The notes: generated by a model not told the origin, from the sequence alone. DNA of 64,000 bases from DASQPR01 sp963797675 (GCA_963797675.1 CAWCQQ010000006.1:186001-250000); one strand, 5' to 3'. Positions 25,273 to 34,591 are shown, counted from the first letter of the stretch. Translations and numbers: made by a program.

Positions 25273-25851
25273 GTGACCGTACCGTCGTACGTCATCTACG
25301 GCGACTGCACGGACAGTGAATTGATCGATCTGAGCGTCCAGGGGGACAAAAGGGCGTTCGATGCATTCGCTCGTCGTCATGAGCGAATGATTCACCAGTT
25401 CTGCATTCGGCTAACGTCTAATATGGAGGATGCCCGGGACTTGCTGCAGGACGTGTTATTGAAGGTCTGGCGTGGCCTCGGCCACTTCGACCGCCGGTCG
25501 ACGCTCAGCACGTGGATCTACCGCATCGTGTTCAATGCGGCCGTCGACAACCACCGGGTCTTCCGCCCGGTACCGATGGATGTGCTCACGGTCAATCCGT
25601 ATCTCACGGTTCATTCGCACCTGTCGGTCAATTCCCACGAGAACAGCGTCACGCAGTCGTACGTTGTCCGCGAGGCCTTGGCGAAGTTGCCGGCGCCCTA
25701 CCGGGTCACGGTTGTGCTGGCCGACTGTATGCAGTGCTCGTACGACGAGATTGCCGAGATCTGCGAGGTGAACGTCGGTACGGTGAAGTCACGGCTGGCC
25801 CGTGGGCGTGCTGCGATGCGCGACCTGCTCGGACCGGCGGGCGGAGCCTAG
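25273..25851 (+). CDS. ECF-type RNA polymerase sigma factor
   Basis: 192 residues from GTG 25273 with GGAGAG upstream; the frame is open further (to 25045) but that text is not sigma-like. Region 2 is AFDAFARRHERMIHQFCIRL with the core-binding DARDLLQDVLLKVWRGLGHF and the -10-binding STLSTWIYRIVFNAAVDNHR. Region 4 is LPAPYRVTVVLADCMQCSYD, then EIAEICEVNVGTVKSRLARG as the HTH. No zinc-binding anti-sigma gene follows; two small unknown genes do. The signal it answers is unknown. Confidence 0.93.
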   Translation: MTVPSYVIYGDCTDSELIDLSVQGDKRAFDAFARRHERMIHQFCIRLTSNMEDARDLLQDVLLKVWRGLGHFDRRSTLSTWIYRIVFNAAVDNHRVFRPVPMDVLTVNPYLTVHSHLSVNSHENSVTQSYVVREALAKLPAPYRVTVVLADCMQCSYDEIAEICEVNVGTVKSRLARGRAAMRDLLGPAGGA

Positions 25852-25861
25852 CGTGGCCGGC

Positions 25862-26086
25862 ATGACGTTGTACGCGCAGGGCACGGCGGATACGCCGCCG
25901 ATCGACCCGAGGACGGGGCTGGTCGATATGGCGGCGTACGCGCACATCGGGGCTCGGGATCTGGAACTGATCCCGGCCTTGCCGCTGGCCGACCTTCTGA
26001 GTGGATATGGGCGCCGTCCGCCGCCGTTGCCCGATGACGAGTGGCGAGACCTCGTCGCCTACGTTGTCCGTCATGCAGGTGGATAA
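25862..26086 (+). CDS. Small protein of unknown function
   Basis: 74 residues from ATG 25862, ten bases after the sigma factor stop (a GTG at 25853 is an alternative). Text: DTPPIDPRTGLVDMAAYAHI, then LELIPALPLADLLSGYGRRP and DDEWRDLVAYVVRHAGG. No membrane helix, no Cys/His metal motif, no family recognised. The spacing suggests cotranscription with the sigma factor, so a regulator of it is one possibility. Its end overlaps the next start by 14 bp. Confidence 0.55.
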   Translation: MTLYAQGTADTPPIDPRTGLVDMAAYAHIGARDLELIPALPLADLLSGYGRRPPPLPDDEWRDLVAYVVRHAGG

Positions 26087-26390
26087 CGCGAAGCTCGTCA
26101 CGACGTACCGGTGGCTGGACAAGTACGGTCAATTACGCAAAGTCGCGATATTTCTTGGTCCGGCGCCGGAGCGGGAGGTCGAGGCGTACGCGATCCCCGT
26201 GGACGATGCCGAGGGGGAACCGGTATTGGTCGCGAGGTTGGACGAGCGCGGCAAGTTCACCCGCTTGCAGCGCAGCGAGGCGATCGCGTACGGGCTCGAT
26301 ACGGCGGCCGCGTGGAACAACCTCTACGACCTGTGCCGATCCGCTCACGGCCACCGGACCGGCCCGTACCAGCCGGCGTCCAATCCATGA
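26073..26390 (+). CDS. Small protein of unknown function
   Basis: 105 residues from ATG 26073, overlapping the previous gene. It opens VDNAKLVTTYRWLDKYGQLR, then VAIFLGPAPEREVEAYAIPV, and ends in a Pro-rich tail; no signal, helix or known domain. The beta-strand pattern and the dense coding text make it more credible than the other frames here. It is the last gene of the sigma-factor group and ends 22 bp before the convergent smpB stop. Confidence 0.55.
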   Translation: MQVDNAKLVTTYRWLDKYGQLRKVAIFLGPAPEREVEAYAIPVDDAEGEPVLVARLDERGKFTRLQRSEAIAYGLDTAAAWNNLYDLCRSAHGHRTGPYQPASNP

Positions 26391-26411
26391 GACGCGGCGT
26401 AGCAGAAGCGG

Positions 26412-26927
26412 TTAGAGCTTGATGCCCTTCAGGTGCCGGCTCATCTGACGGGCGATCTCGCGATTCGCGTCGCGCTCGGCGAGGGCGTGCCGCTTGTCGT
26501 ACGTCCTCTGGCCGCGGGCGAGACCGAGTTCGACCTTGGCCCAACCGTTCGCGAAGTACATCGACAGCGGTACGAGCGTCAGCCCCGTCTCGTCCAACTT
26601 GCTGATGATCTTGTTGATCTCGAGGCGCTTGAGAAGCAACTTACGGGTACGGCGGGGCTGGTGATTTGTCCACGTCCCGTACGCGTACTCCGGGATGTGC
26701 AGTCCGTAGAGCATCAGCTCGCCGTCGCTCTCCTGGGCAAATGCGTCCGTGAGTGATGCGCGCCCGGCACGCAGCGATTTTACTTCGGTGCCGAGCAACG
26801 CGATGCCGGCCTCATACGTCCGGAGGATCGCATAGTCATGGCGCGCCTTCTTGTTTGACGCGATCAGCCGGCGACCGGATCCGATCGCCGGGTCCGCGCC
26901 GCCCGGGCCTGACGTAGGAAGTCTCAC
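26412..26927 (-). CDS. smpB: SsrA (tmRNA)-binding protein SmpB
   Basis: 171 residues from GTG 26927. The family core is complete: LIASNKKARHDYAILRTYEA, then GIALLGTEVKSLRAGRASLT, DAFAQESDGELMLYGLHIPE, and the basic tail ARGQRTYDKRHALAERDANR. SmpB loads tmRNA onto stalled ribosomes. The N-terminus has about 20 extra residues, common in actinobacteria. A TAGCAT box ends six bases before the GTG, consistent with a leaderless message. The tmRNA gene, often close by, is not in this window; ftsE/ftsX, its usual actinobacterial neighbours, are also absent. Confidence 0.97.
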   Translation of the reverse strand: MRLPTSGPGGADPAIGSGRRLIASNKKARHDYAILRTYEAGIALLGTEVKSLRAGRASLTDAFAQESDGELMLYGLHIPEYAYGTWTNHQPRRTRKLLLKRLEINKIISKLDETGLTLVPLSMYFANGWAKVELGLARGQRTYDKRHALAERDANREIARQMSRHLKGIKL

Positions 26928-26933
26928 CTCACC

Positions 26934-26939
26934 ATGCTA
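26934..26939 (-). promoter_or_regulatory. Leaderless-type -10 box (TAGCAT) for smpB
   Basis: TAGCAT, 6-nt spacer, then GTG 26927. Confidence 0.45.
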
Positions 26940-26980
26940 CCGCCGGCCGCTACCGAGTAATCGCTGCTGAGCGGTCGGGC

Positions 26981-27130
26981 GGGCTGCTACTGCGCGGGCT
27001 GCTACTGCGCGGGCTGCTACTGCGCGGGCTGCTACTGCGCGGGCTGCTACTGGGCGGGCTGCTACTGGGCGGGCTGCTACTGGGCGGGCTGCTACTGGGC
27101 GGGCTGCTACTGGGCGGGCTGCTACTGGGC
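26981..27130. repeat. Ten tandem copies of a 15-bp unit with embedded stop codon
   Basis: gggctgctactgcgc (first four copies) and gggctgctactgggc (last six) fill exactly 150 bp. On the minus strand each unit carries TAG; the adjacent lipoprotein gene, read on that strand, ends with TAG at 27136-27138, so its stop is followed by a TAG in each unit. Confidence 0.95.
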
Positions 27131-27135
27131 AACCG

Positions 27136-27936
27136 CTATGGGGCGATGCTGACGAGCGTGATGGCGTGCGCGTGCCCGAGCTTGCTGTTGTCGACGTCGA
27201 ACACGATCGTGGCGCTGCCGACCGCGGCCACGGTCACGATCGTGTGGTTGGGCTTCGCCGTGATGTCGATGGTGATCATGGTCGAGCTGGGCATCGGCAG
27301 GTTGTTGACCTTGCTCGCCGTGTTGCCGGTGGACAGCGCGCTCATCCGGTAGACGTTCCCGTTCTCCCACGCGCCGATGAACTCGTTGACCATGTTGGAC
27401 GCATCGCTCTCGTACGTCGTCTTGTCCAGGACGACGCCGGTCACGCCGTGCGGTTGGTGTAGGCCGTCGGTCACCACGCTGACCGTGAGGCGGTCGCCGA
27501 CCGAGTTGTCGTACGCGCAGTCGGTGTTGTCGCCATCCTTCGAGCACGCGTGGAAGTGCCACGGTCCGGAGACGCGCTCGATGTTGGCGAACTCCACCGC
27601 ACCGCCGTTGTTGACGTATGCGCCGAGGCGAGCGCTGTCGCGGTTGGCGTACGCGTTGAGGGCGTCGGTCGTGTAGCCCTGTGCCGTATTCGGATAGGTA
27701 ATCGGCGCCGGAGAGTTGGCCGCCGATGGCGAGGCGGACGGCGTGATGCTGCCGGCTGAGGGGGTGCCGCCCGACGGCGATCCGGGCGAGCCCGAGATGG
27801 TGTTCACGGGGACGCCGGCGGACGCCGCGGTGAGGCTCGAATTCCCGTCGGCGCCCTTGTTCGTGCCGCAGCCGGCGAGCACCGACAGCGAGACCGCCGC
27901 GACCGCGCAGACAATGACGTGCATCCGAATAGCCAT
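27136..27936 (-). CDS. Lipoprotein of unknown function
   Basis: 266 residues from ATG 27936. Signal MHVIVCAVAAVSLSVLAGC with a clear lipobox (LAGC), a Ser/Pro/Gly linker (about residues 30-85), then a soluble domain: an alpha-helical ALNAYANRDSARLGAYV segment, WHFHACSKDGDNTDCAYDNS with two Cys, and a beta-sandwich-like end (MITIDITAKPNHTIVTVAAV). No catalytic motif is seen. TAGAAT ends eight bases before the ATG. The gene ends at the 10-copy repeat. Confidence 0.72.
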   Translation of the reverse strand: MAIRMHVIVCAVAAVSLSVLAGCGTNKGADGNSSLTAASAGVPVNTISGSPGSPSGGTPSAGSITPSASPSAANSPAPITYPNTAQGYTTDALNAYANRDSARLGAYVNNGGAVEFANIERVSGPWHFHACSKDGDNTDCAYDNSVGDRLTVSVVTDGLHQPHGVTGVVLDKTTYESDASNMVNEFIGAWENGNVYRMSALSTGNTASKVNNLPMPSSTMITIDITAKPNHTIVTVAAVGSATIVFDVDNSKLGHAHAITLVSIAP

Positions 27937-27944
27937 AGCCCGAG

Positions 27945-27950
27945 ATTCTA
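27945..27950 (-). promoter_or_regulatory. Leaderless-type -10 box (TAGAAT) for the lipoprotein gene
   Basis: TAGAAT, 8-nt spacer, then ATG 27936; no Shine-Dalgarno sequence is present. Confidence 0.35.
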
Positions 27951-28316
27951 AGTTTCCCGCGCTCGTTCCCGACATCGGTGAACCAGACCGTTAACCGTTC
28001 TTCCGAGGATTGTAGAAATCTTGCGTGCATCTATGGACTTTGATGCACACGGATCGTACGGTTCGTGCTGGACGGCGACGAAAGGTTGCCGCAATCACAT
28101 CGAAACCATCGCGAAACGCGCTGGCGTCTATCCGACAGATTTCTGACCGACAGATTTCTGACCGACGGATGGATCGCCGGACGGCATGGTCCGCTCCCGT
28201 GCCGGTGTGGGAGTCACGCTGCGCATCTACTGCATTTGCTGCATCTGCTGGATGGACGCGTCGGCCCGCCCGGATCCGCGAGACCTTCGTCCGTGCCGTA
28301 CGCGAATCGAGGTGCC
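27951..28316 (+). promoter_or_regulatory. Regulatory region before the GH3 gene, with inverted and direct repeats
   Basis: No gene is supported here. GTGCATC (28025-28031) and GATGCAC (28042-28048) form a 7-bp inverted repeat with a 10-bp spacer, a possible operator. Further on, ccgacagatttctga is directly repeated (28133-28162). The length and the operator-like repeat suggest controlled expression of the exported glycosidase. Confidence 0.35.
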
Positions 28317-31300
28317 ATGGTCCCCGTCACCAAACTCCGGCTCCGGCTGATCAGAGTCAGAATCCGATCGATTCTCGCGATCGTCCTGATCGCCACGGCC
28401 GGTGTCGCCGTCACGGCGTCACACGCCGCCGCTGCGAACCCGCCGTGGATGGATACCACGCAGACACCTGCACAGCGTGCGTCCGAGCTGCTCGCGGCCA
28501 TGTCCACGACGGACAAGCTGGCCATGATGCACAGCGCAGCGGCCTGCAACGGCTACGACACCTGTGTCGCCGCGAACACCACGCTCGGCATCCCCGGCCT
28601 GAACATGATGGACGGACCCGACGGCGTCTCCGACGGCATCGTCGGTGTCACGCAACTGCCCGCTCCGGTCGCCGCCGCGTCCACGTTCGACACCGCATTG
28701 GAGAAGCAGTACGGCCAGGTGATCGGCTCGGAGGAGTGGGGCAAGGGCGTCAACGTCGTGCTCGGCCCGACCATCAACATCGTCCGCGACCCGCGGTGGG
28801 GCCGGGCCTTCGAGTCGTTCAGCGAGGACCCCTACCTTGCCGGGCAACTCGCCGCCGCGGACATCCAGGGCATCCAGTCGCAGGGCCCGATCTCCGAGGT
28901 GAAGCACTATGCGGTCTACAACCAGGAGACGAACCGCAACCAGACGTCCGACAACGCGATCGTCACCGACCGCGTCCAGCGCGAGATCTACCTGCAGGCG
29001 TTCGAGGACGCGGTCAAGCAGGGCGGTGCGCTTTCCGACATGTGCTCGTACGCGGAGATCAACGGTACGTTCGCCTGCGAGAACAGCAACCTGATGCAGA
29101 ACATCCTGCAGAACCAGTGGGGCTTCCAGGGCTTCACCGCCTCCGATTTCGGCGCGACCCACTCGACCGTGAACTCGGTGAACAACGGGCTCGACATGGA
29201 GTTGCCGGACGGCACGTACTTCGGGCAGCCACTGACCGACGCGGTCAACAACGGCACGGTCTCCATCGCGACGATCAACGCGGCGGTCACCCGGATCCTG
29301 GTCGCGATGTTCGCCGACGGTCTGTTCGACAAGACGAACACCGGCACGCTCGCGACCGTCGTGACATCGGCCGCACACACGGCGACCGCGAAGCAGGTGG
29401 CCGAGGAGGGCGCGGTGCTCCTCAAGAACGCCGCGAACGGGACCGCCAACGTTCTCCCGATCACCAGCGCGACGCACTCAATCGCCGTGATCGGTGACGA
29501 TGCCGGGATCGACGCGACCACCACCGGTTTCGGATCCGCTCAGGTCAACGCTCCGTACGTGGTCACCCCGTACCAGGGCATCTCGTCTCGAGCCGGAAGC
29601 TCAGCGACCGTGACCTACGCGCAGGGCGTGGCGCCGCCTAACGGCGGGCCGATCGATCCGTCCTACATCGTCCCGTCCCAGGGCACCGGACAAGGCTTCT
29701 ACAGCCAGTTCTACAGCGGGACGGCCTTGGCCGGCACGCCGATCGCGACCCGCAACGACCCGGCGCTCAGCTACACCTGGGGCGGTCTCACGCCGGGCAA
29801 CGGCGTGCCGACGACGAACTGGTCGGCGAAGTTCACCGGCACCCTGACGCCGCCCACCACCGGCACCTACAACTTCTCGCTGACCAGCGACGACGGCAGT
29901 CGCCTGTTCATCAACGGCCAGCAGATCATCAGCAACTGGGCGGACCAGCCGCCGACCACGAAGTCCGGCACCGTCACGCTCACCGCGGGCCAGCCGGTCA
30001 GCATCGAGGTCGACTACTTCCAGGACGGCGGCGGCAGCCAGCTCGACCTGGCCTGGCAGGTGCCGAACCAGAACCTGCAGGCGCAGGCGGTGACCGCGGC
30101 GACGGGCAAGGACCTGGCGCTGGTGTTCGTCGACACGACCGAGGGCGAGGGCGCGGATCTGCCGAACATCGACATCTCCTCCGCGCAGAACAGTCTGATC
30201 TCCGCGGTTGCGGCGGCGAACCCGAACACCGTCGTCGTGGTGAACAGCGGCTCGGCGGTGACGATGCCATGGGCGAATTCGGTCAAGGGCATCATCGAGA
30301 ACTGGTACCCGGGCCAGGAGGACGGCAACGCGATAGCCGCGCTGCTGTACGGCGACGTGAACTTCTCCGGCAAGTTGCCGGTGACGTTCCCGCAGTCGCT
30401 GGCCGACGTACCGGCTTCTACCGCGGCACAGTGGCCCGGCGCCAACGGAACCGTGCAGTACTCCGAGGGCCTCGACGTCGGTTACCGCTGGTACGACGCC
30501 CAGAACAAGGCGCCTCTCTACCCCTTCGGGTACGGGCTGTCCTACACCAACTACACCTATTCGAATCTGACGGTCGGCACCCCCGACGCCGGCGGCAACG
30601 TGACGGTCGGGTTCGACGTGAAGAACACCGGCACCGTGGCCGGCACGGAGATCCCGCAGGTGTACGTCGGGCCGCCGGCCAGCGCCGGAGAGCCGCCGAA
30701 GAACCTGCGTGGCTTCACGCGGGTCACGCTTGCCGCGGGCGCGACCCAGCATGTGAGCCTGACGCTGGATACGCGTAGCTTCCAGTACTGGAACACCACC
30801 GGCGCGGGCCAGGGCACCTGGACGAACGCGAACGGCGCCAACGCCATCTACGTCGCCGCGTCGTCGCGGGACATCCGCCTGACCGGCACCGTGACCATCG
30901 GTGGCGGCGGCGACATGGTGCCGCCGACCGAGCCGAGCGGCCTGACCGTCACGGGGCACACGTCGAACTCGGTGTCGCTGTCCTGGACGGCGTCGACCGA
31001 CAACGTCGGGGTGACCGGCTACCAGGTCTCCGTCTCCGGCAACGTCTTCGCGGTGACCGGCACGACGTTCACCGCGACCGGGCTCACCCCGTCGACGGCG
31101 TACAGCTTCTCGGTGACCGCGACGGATGCGGCCGGGAACGCTTCGCCGGCCTCGAACACGGTGACCGCGACGACCGACGCGTTGCCCGGCGGTACGAACG
31201 TCGCGCTCAACAAGCCGATCACGGCAACCAGCGTCCAGCAGACGTACGTCGCGACGAACGCGAACGACAGCGACGCCAGCACCTACTGGGAGAGTGCGAA

Positions 31301-32312
31301 TAACGCGTTCCCGCAGTCCATCACGGTCGATCTCGGCAGCGCCCAGTCGATCAACAAGGTGCTGATGAAGCTGCCGCCGTCGACGTCGTGGGGTGCCCGG
31401 ACGCAGACACTGTCGATCTCGGGCTCGACCGACAACTCGACGTACACGACGATCGTGGGCTCGGCGGCGTACTCGTTCGATCCCAACACCGCCGCGAACA
31501 GCGCGACCGCCACGTTTACGGCCACCACCACGCGGTACGTCCGGCTGACGTTCACCGCGAACACCGGCTGGCCGGCCGCGCAACTGTCCGACCTGGAAGT
31601 GTTTACGGCATCAAGCGGTGGTGACACCACGCCGCCGAGCGCGCCGACGAATCTCGCCGTCACCGGGCACACGTCGACGTCGGCGTCACTGTCGTGGATG
31701 GCGTCGACCGACAACGTCGGGGTCACCGGCTACCAGGTGATCCAGGGCGGCACGGTGGTCGCGACCACGGCCGGCACGTCGTTCACGGTCAGCGGCCTGG
31801 CGCCGTCGACCGCGTACAGCTTCACGGTCAAGGCGCTCGACGCGGCCGGCAACCAGTCGGCGGCGTCGAACACCGCCACCGTCACCACGGATGCCGGGAC
31901 GGCGACCAACCTGGCGCTCGGAAAGACGATGTCGACCAGCGGTTACACGCAGACGTACGCGCCGTCGAACACGAATGACGGCAACACCAGCACCTACTGG
32001 GAGAGCACCGACAATGCATTCCCACAGTGGTTGCAGGTCGACCTCGGCTCGTCCACGTCGGTGAATCGGATCGTGCTGACGCTGCCGTCGACGTGGGGTG
32101 CGCGTACCGAGACTCTGTCCGTCACCGGCTCGACCGACGGCACGAACTTCACCACGATCGTGGGCTCGGCGGCGTACGCGTTTAATCCGTCGGCCAACAC
32201 CGTCACGATCACGTTCGCCGCGACGTCAACCCGCTACCTGCGGCTGACGTTCACGGCGAACACCGGCTGGCCCGCCGGCCAGGTGTCGGAGTTCCAGGTC
32301 TGGGCGTCATAG
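28317..32312 (+). CDS. Secreted modular GH3 beta-glucosidase with PA14, FnIII and F5/8C domains
   Basis: 1331 residues from ATG 28317 (GAGGTG upstream). Signal peptide with cleavage near ASHAAAA. GH3 N-domain about residues 45-330 with KHYAVYNQE and the nucleophile motif GFTASDFGATHSTV (Asp near 280). The GH3 C-domain is split by a PA14 domain (about 455-595; TGTYNFSLTSDDGSRLFING). The GH3-type Fn3 tail follows (FGYGLSYTNYTYSNL). Then two copies of an FnIII plus F5/8C (CBM32-like) pair: SLSWTASTDNVGVTGYQV and ALNKPITATSV, then SLSWMASTDNVGVTGYQV and ALGKTMSTSGY. It probably removes sugars from plant or fungal glycans outside the cell. Confidence 0.93.
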   Translation: MVPVTKLRLRLIRVRIRSILAIVLIATAGVAVTASHAAAANPPWMDTTQTPAQRASELLAAMSTTDKLAMMHSAAACNGYDTCVAANTTLGIPGLNMMDGPDGVSDGIVGVTQLPAPVAAASTFDTALEKQYGQVIGSEEWGKGVNVVLGPTINIVRDPRWGRAFESFSEDPYLAGQLAAADIQGIQSQGPISEVKHYAVYNQETNRNQTSDNAIVTDRVQREIYLQAFEDAVKQGGALSDMCSYAEINGTFACENSNLMQNILQNQWGFQGFTASDFGATHSTVNSVNNGLDMELPDGTYFGQPLTDAVNNGTVSIATINAAVTRILVAMFADGLFDKTNTGTLATVVTSAAHTATAKQVAEEGAVLLKNAANGTANVLPITSATHSIAVIGDDAGIDATTTGFGSAQVNAPYVVTPYQGISSRAGSSATVTYAQGVAPPNGGPIDPSYIVPSQGTGQGFYSQFYSGTALAGTPIATRNDPALSYTWGGLTPGNGVPTTNWSAKFTGTLTPPTTGTYNFSLTSDDGSRLFINGQQIISNWADQPPTTKSGTVTLTAGQPVSIEVDYFQDGGGSQLDLAWQVPNQNLQAQAVTAATGKDLALVFVDTTEGEGADLPNIDISSAQNSLISAVAAANPNTVVVVNSGSAVTMPWANSVKGIIENWYPGQEDGNAIAALLYGDVNFSGKLPVTFPQSLADVPASTAAQWPGANGTVQYSEGLDVGYRWYDAQNKAPLYPFGYGLSYTNYTYSNLTVGTPDAGGNVTVGFDVKNTGTVAGTEIPQVYVGPPASAGEPPKNLRGFTRVTLAAGATQHVSLTLDTRSFQYWNTTGAGQGTWTNANGANAIYVAASSRDIRLTGTVTIGGGGDMVPPTEPSGLTVTGHTSNSVSLSWTASTDNVGVTGYQVSVSGNVFAVTGTTFTATGLTPSTAYSFSVTATDAAGNASPASNTVTATTDALPGGTNVALNKPITATSVQQTYVATNANDSDASTYWESANNAFPQSITVDLGSAQSINKVLMKLPPSTSWGARTQTLSISGSTDNSTYTTIVGSAAYSFDPNTAANSATATFTATTTRYVRLTFTANTGWPAAQLSDLEVFTASSGGDTTPPSAPTNLAVTGHTSTSASLSWMASTDNVGVTGYQVIQGGTVVATTAGTSFTVSGLAPSTAYSFTVKALDAAGNQSAASNTATVTTDAGTATNLALGKTMSTSGYTQTYAPSNTNDGNTSTYWESTDNAFPQWLQVDLGSSTSVNRIVLTLPSTWGARTETLSVTGSTDGTNFTTIVGSAAYAFNPSANTVTITFAATSTRYLRLTFTANTGWPAGQVSEFQVWAS

Positions 32313-32329
32313 AGTCAACCCCGTAAAGG

Positions 32330-32359
32330 CGCGGGGGTACGGGCGACCGTACCCCCGCG
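32330..32359 (+). terminator. Strong hairpin terminator
   Basis: Perfect 13-bp stem CGCGGGGGTACGG/CCGTACCCCCGCG with a 4-nt loop, followed by a T-rich stretch, 17 bp after the GH3 stop. Confidence 0.9.
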
Positions 32360-32400
32360 TTCTGGGGGTTTATCTTTTGATGCCTGGAGGTTTGGGCTCA

Positions 32401-33051
32401 GTGATTCGTGCGGTCGTGTTTGACCTTGATGGCGTCCTGATCGACTCCGAGCCGGTGTGGGAGACGGTCAGGCGCGACTATGTGGAGCGGCTCGGCGGTG
32501 TGTGGCAGCCCGACAGCCAGCACCGGATGATGGGCATGAGCACCGGCGAATGGTCGCAGTTCATGGCCGACGACCTGCGCGTGGACAAGGCGGCGCCGGA
32601 CATTGCCGGTGATGTGATCGCGTTGATGTCCGACGCGTACGCCGCCCATCTGCCGATCCTTCCGCGGAGCGTGGAGACGGTCCGCCTGCTGGCGGAGCGG
32701 TATCCGCTCGGACTCGCCAGTTCGTCGCCCCGAGCGTTGATCGACGCCGTCCTGCGCGCGACCGGGCTTGCGGATGCGTTCGCCGTGACCCGATCGACCG
32801 AAGAGGAGCGCCACGGGAAGCCGGCGCCGGACGTCTATCTCGCGGTGGCGGACGCTCTGCAGGCGGAGCCGGTCACGTGCACCGCGGTCGAGGACTCCAC
32901 GAACGGCATCCGATCGGCCGCCTCGGCAGGCATGACGGTGATCGCGATTCCGCAGGCGGCGTTCCCGGTTGCGGAGGACGTCCTGAAGCTGGCAGTCCGC
33001 GTTCTCGACCGCCTGGACGATCTTCCGTCCGCGATCGAAGCGCTGAGCTGA
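32401..33051 (+). CDS. HAD-superfamily phosphatase (beta-phosphoglucomutase-like)
   Basis: 216 residues from GTG 32401; GGAGG lies at 32386-32390. ATG 32380 is possible but abuts the terminator. Motif I is VVFDLDGVLIDSEPVW, motif II LGLASSSPRALI, motif III Lys in RHGKPAPDVYLAVADAL, motif IV VEDSTNGIRSAASAGM. A small helical cap sits between I and II. The form fits subgroup I sugar-phosphate phosphatases or phosphoglucomutases. It lies behind the GH3 enzyme but after a terminator, so a role in the same sugar pathway is only a guess. Confidence 0.9.
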   Translation: MIRAVVFDLDGVLIDSEPVWETVRRDYVERLGGVWQPDSQHRMMGMSTGEWSQFMADDLRVDKAAPDIAGDVIALMSDAYAAHLPILPRSVETVRLLAERYPLGLASSSPRALIDAVLRATGLADAFAVTRSTEEERHGKPAPDVYLAVADALQAEPVTCTAVEDSTNGIRSAASAGMTVIAIPQAAFPVAEDVLKLAVRVLDRLDDLPSAIEALS

Positions 33052-33064
33052 ACGGACGCGCACT

Positions 33065-34327
33065 TTATGTGCGCAGGTGGAAGCGGATGTTGCGTAGTGG
33101 TGTTTGCCGCGGGTCGACGTATGGCGGCGGGATGAATTCAGGCAGGTTGTCGCCGTTGATGTGAACTGTCCATCCGTCGTGATGGACAGATCGGTGATGT
33201 CGCCGGCACAGCAGGACGCCGTTCGCCTGATCGGTGCGGCCACCGTCGAACCAGGAGACGACGTGGTGAGCCTCGGTCCACCGAACCGGCCGGTCGCATC
33301 CGGGAAATGCACAGCCGCCGTCACGGATCGCCAGAGCGTGCCGGGCCGGGCCGCTGTAGAGGCGCCGGGTGCGGCCGAGGTCGAGGACCTCGCCGCGGCT
33401 GCCGAGGACCGCCGGGATGATGCCGGCGTCGCAGGCGAGACGTCGAATCGCGGCCGGGCTGAGGCGCTCGCCGGTATCGAGCATGCCGGCGCTGATCGCG
33501 CCACTGCACGGATCGAGGTGGAATGTTGCGGTGAGGTGTGGCCGGTTGCCGCCGTTCGCGGGCAGTACGTCCGTGGCGAGCGCGAGAGCACACACCTCGA
33601 CGAGAGCATCGGCGCGGCGGTGGGCAGGCTGGCGTTCGTCACGAGCACCGTCCGGGCCCGGCGTGGGTTTGCACAGCGGGTCGATGGCGGCGCGGATGAC
33701 GGCGGCCGATTCGGCATCGAGGGAGCCACTGAGCCGTACGGTGCCGCCCGCTGCCGGAGTCATCGTGAACGCGCGCGTCTCGTGCGCGCGGCGTTCGTCA
33801 CGGTCGAGTTTGGCCTGCAGCGCGGCGTCAGCGACCTCGGGCGCGACATAGTCGAGGATTCGGTCTCCCACCGTCCGCAACAGGGACGGCTCCAGGGCGG
33901 CTGCCTGGGCAATCAGCGCGGTCTCGCAGGCGTCGCGGGTCGTCGCATCGATGTCGGCGGGCAGGTCGCGGAGCGCCGCGGCGATGATCTCCGATTGCTC
34001 GACCGTCACGGTGCCGGCCGTGAGTGCTTCGGCGATCAATGGCCGGACATCGGTCTGCTCGCCGAGTTTCACCAGCCTGCGGGCTGTATATATGGAGATC
34101 CGAAGTCGGTCACGAAGCCAGGCGGCCACGTTAGTGGCGCCCTGTTTGGCGGGATAGCCACGGGCGTCAAGTTCGCGAACATGTATCGCCTGCAACGCGG
34201 TCAGCTGGGTGATCGCGATCTGCGCGGAATCGACGAGCACGAGGCTGTCGTCATCCGAGGCGGCCCACGCCGGTCGGCTCTGCAGATCGGCAATCGCCGC
34301 CTGCAGCTGCCGGAGGGCCTCGTTCAT
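33065..34327 (-). CDS. 13E12 repeat family HNH endonuclease (DUF222)
   Basis: 420 residues from ATG 34327. The N-terminal DUF222 part is helical (LTALQAIHVRELDARGYPAK, then ATNVAAWLRDRLRISIYTAR, RLVKLGEQ); the C-terminal HNH nuclease is complete: GGCAFPGCDRPVRWTEAHHV followed by WFDGGRTDQANGVLLCRRHH, with four zinc-type Cys/His and the catalytic His pair. The family is multiplied in actinobacterial genomes and is often held to be mobile, but function is unproven; no flanking repeats are seen. TAAAAT ends six bases before the ATG. Confidence 0.93.
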   Translation of the reverse strand: MNEALRQLQAAIADLQSRPAWAASDDDSLVLVDSAQIAITQLTALQAIHVRELDARGYPAKQGATNVAAWLRDRLRISIYTARRLVKLGEQTDVRPLIAEALTAGTVTVEQSEIIAAALRDLPADIDATTRDACETALIAQAAALEPSLLRTVGDRILDYVAPEVADAALQAKLDRDERRAHETRAFTMTPAAGGTVRLSGSLDAESAAVIRAAIDPLCKPTPGPDGARDERQPAHRRADALVEVCALALATDVLPANGGNRPHLTATFHLDPCSGAISAGMLDTGERLSPAAIRRLACDAGIIPAVLGSRGEVLDLGRTRRLYSGPARHALAIRDGGCAFPGCDRPVRWTEAHHVVSWFDGGRTDQANGVLLCRRHHRSVHHDGWTVHINGDNLPEFIPPPYVDPRQTPLRNIRFHLRT

Positions 34328-34333
34328 ACCTCA

Positions 34334-34339
34334 ATTTTA
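34334..34339 (-). promoter_or_regulatory. -10 box (TAAAAT) close to the 13E12 gene start
   Basis: TAAAAT, 6-nt spacer (tgaggt), ATG 34327. The spacer contains GAGG, so this could also be read as a weak ribosome site. Confidence 0.35.
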
Positions 34340-34591
34340 GTACAGGTGTACCGACAATAGTGAAAGATGTCCGGTTCCCGCTGGACAACGCGCGGTAAAC
34401 GGACGCGATCGGATCTGCCGAGCACATCGGGGCTCAGCAGACGGAGCAGATCACGTCAGAGGCTGCCATGGTCAGATTGGCCGTCGGATTGGCGGAGTAC
34501 CCGCACGAGCGTGTCGGATGTGCGGCGGGATTCGGCGGCGTCGGACTCGGTTGCCCAGCCCTGGTGCCAGGGGCCGTCCGGGCCCACTGCC

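Noticed and set aside
26981..27130. Ten regular repeats that might be taken for a CRISPR array
   Set aside because: Units are 15 bp and directly adjacent without spacers; no cas gene is near.
26412..27135. tmRNA gene near smpB
   Set aside because: No tRNA-like ends or tag-peptide frame are visible between smpB and the lipoprotein gene; the space is the 15-bp repeat.
33065..34327. 13E12 HNH gene as a mobile intron or insertion element
   Set aside because: No terminal repeats, target duplication or intron structure flank it; it stands as an ordinary gene with its own promoter.
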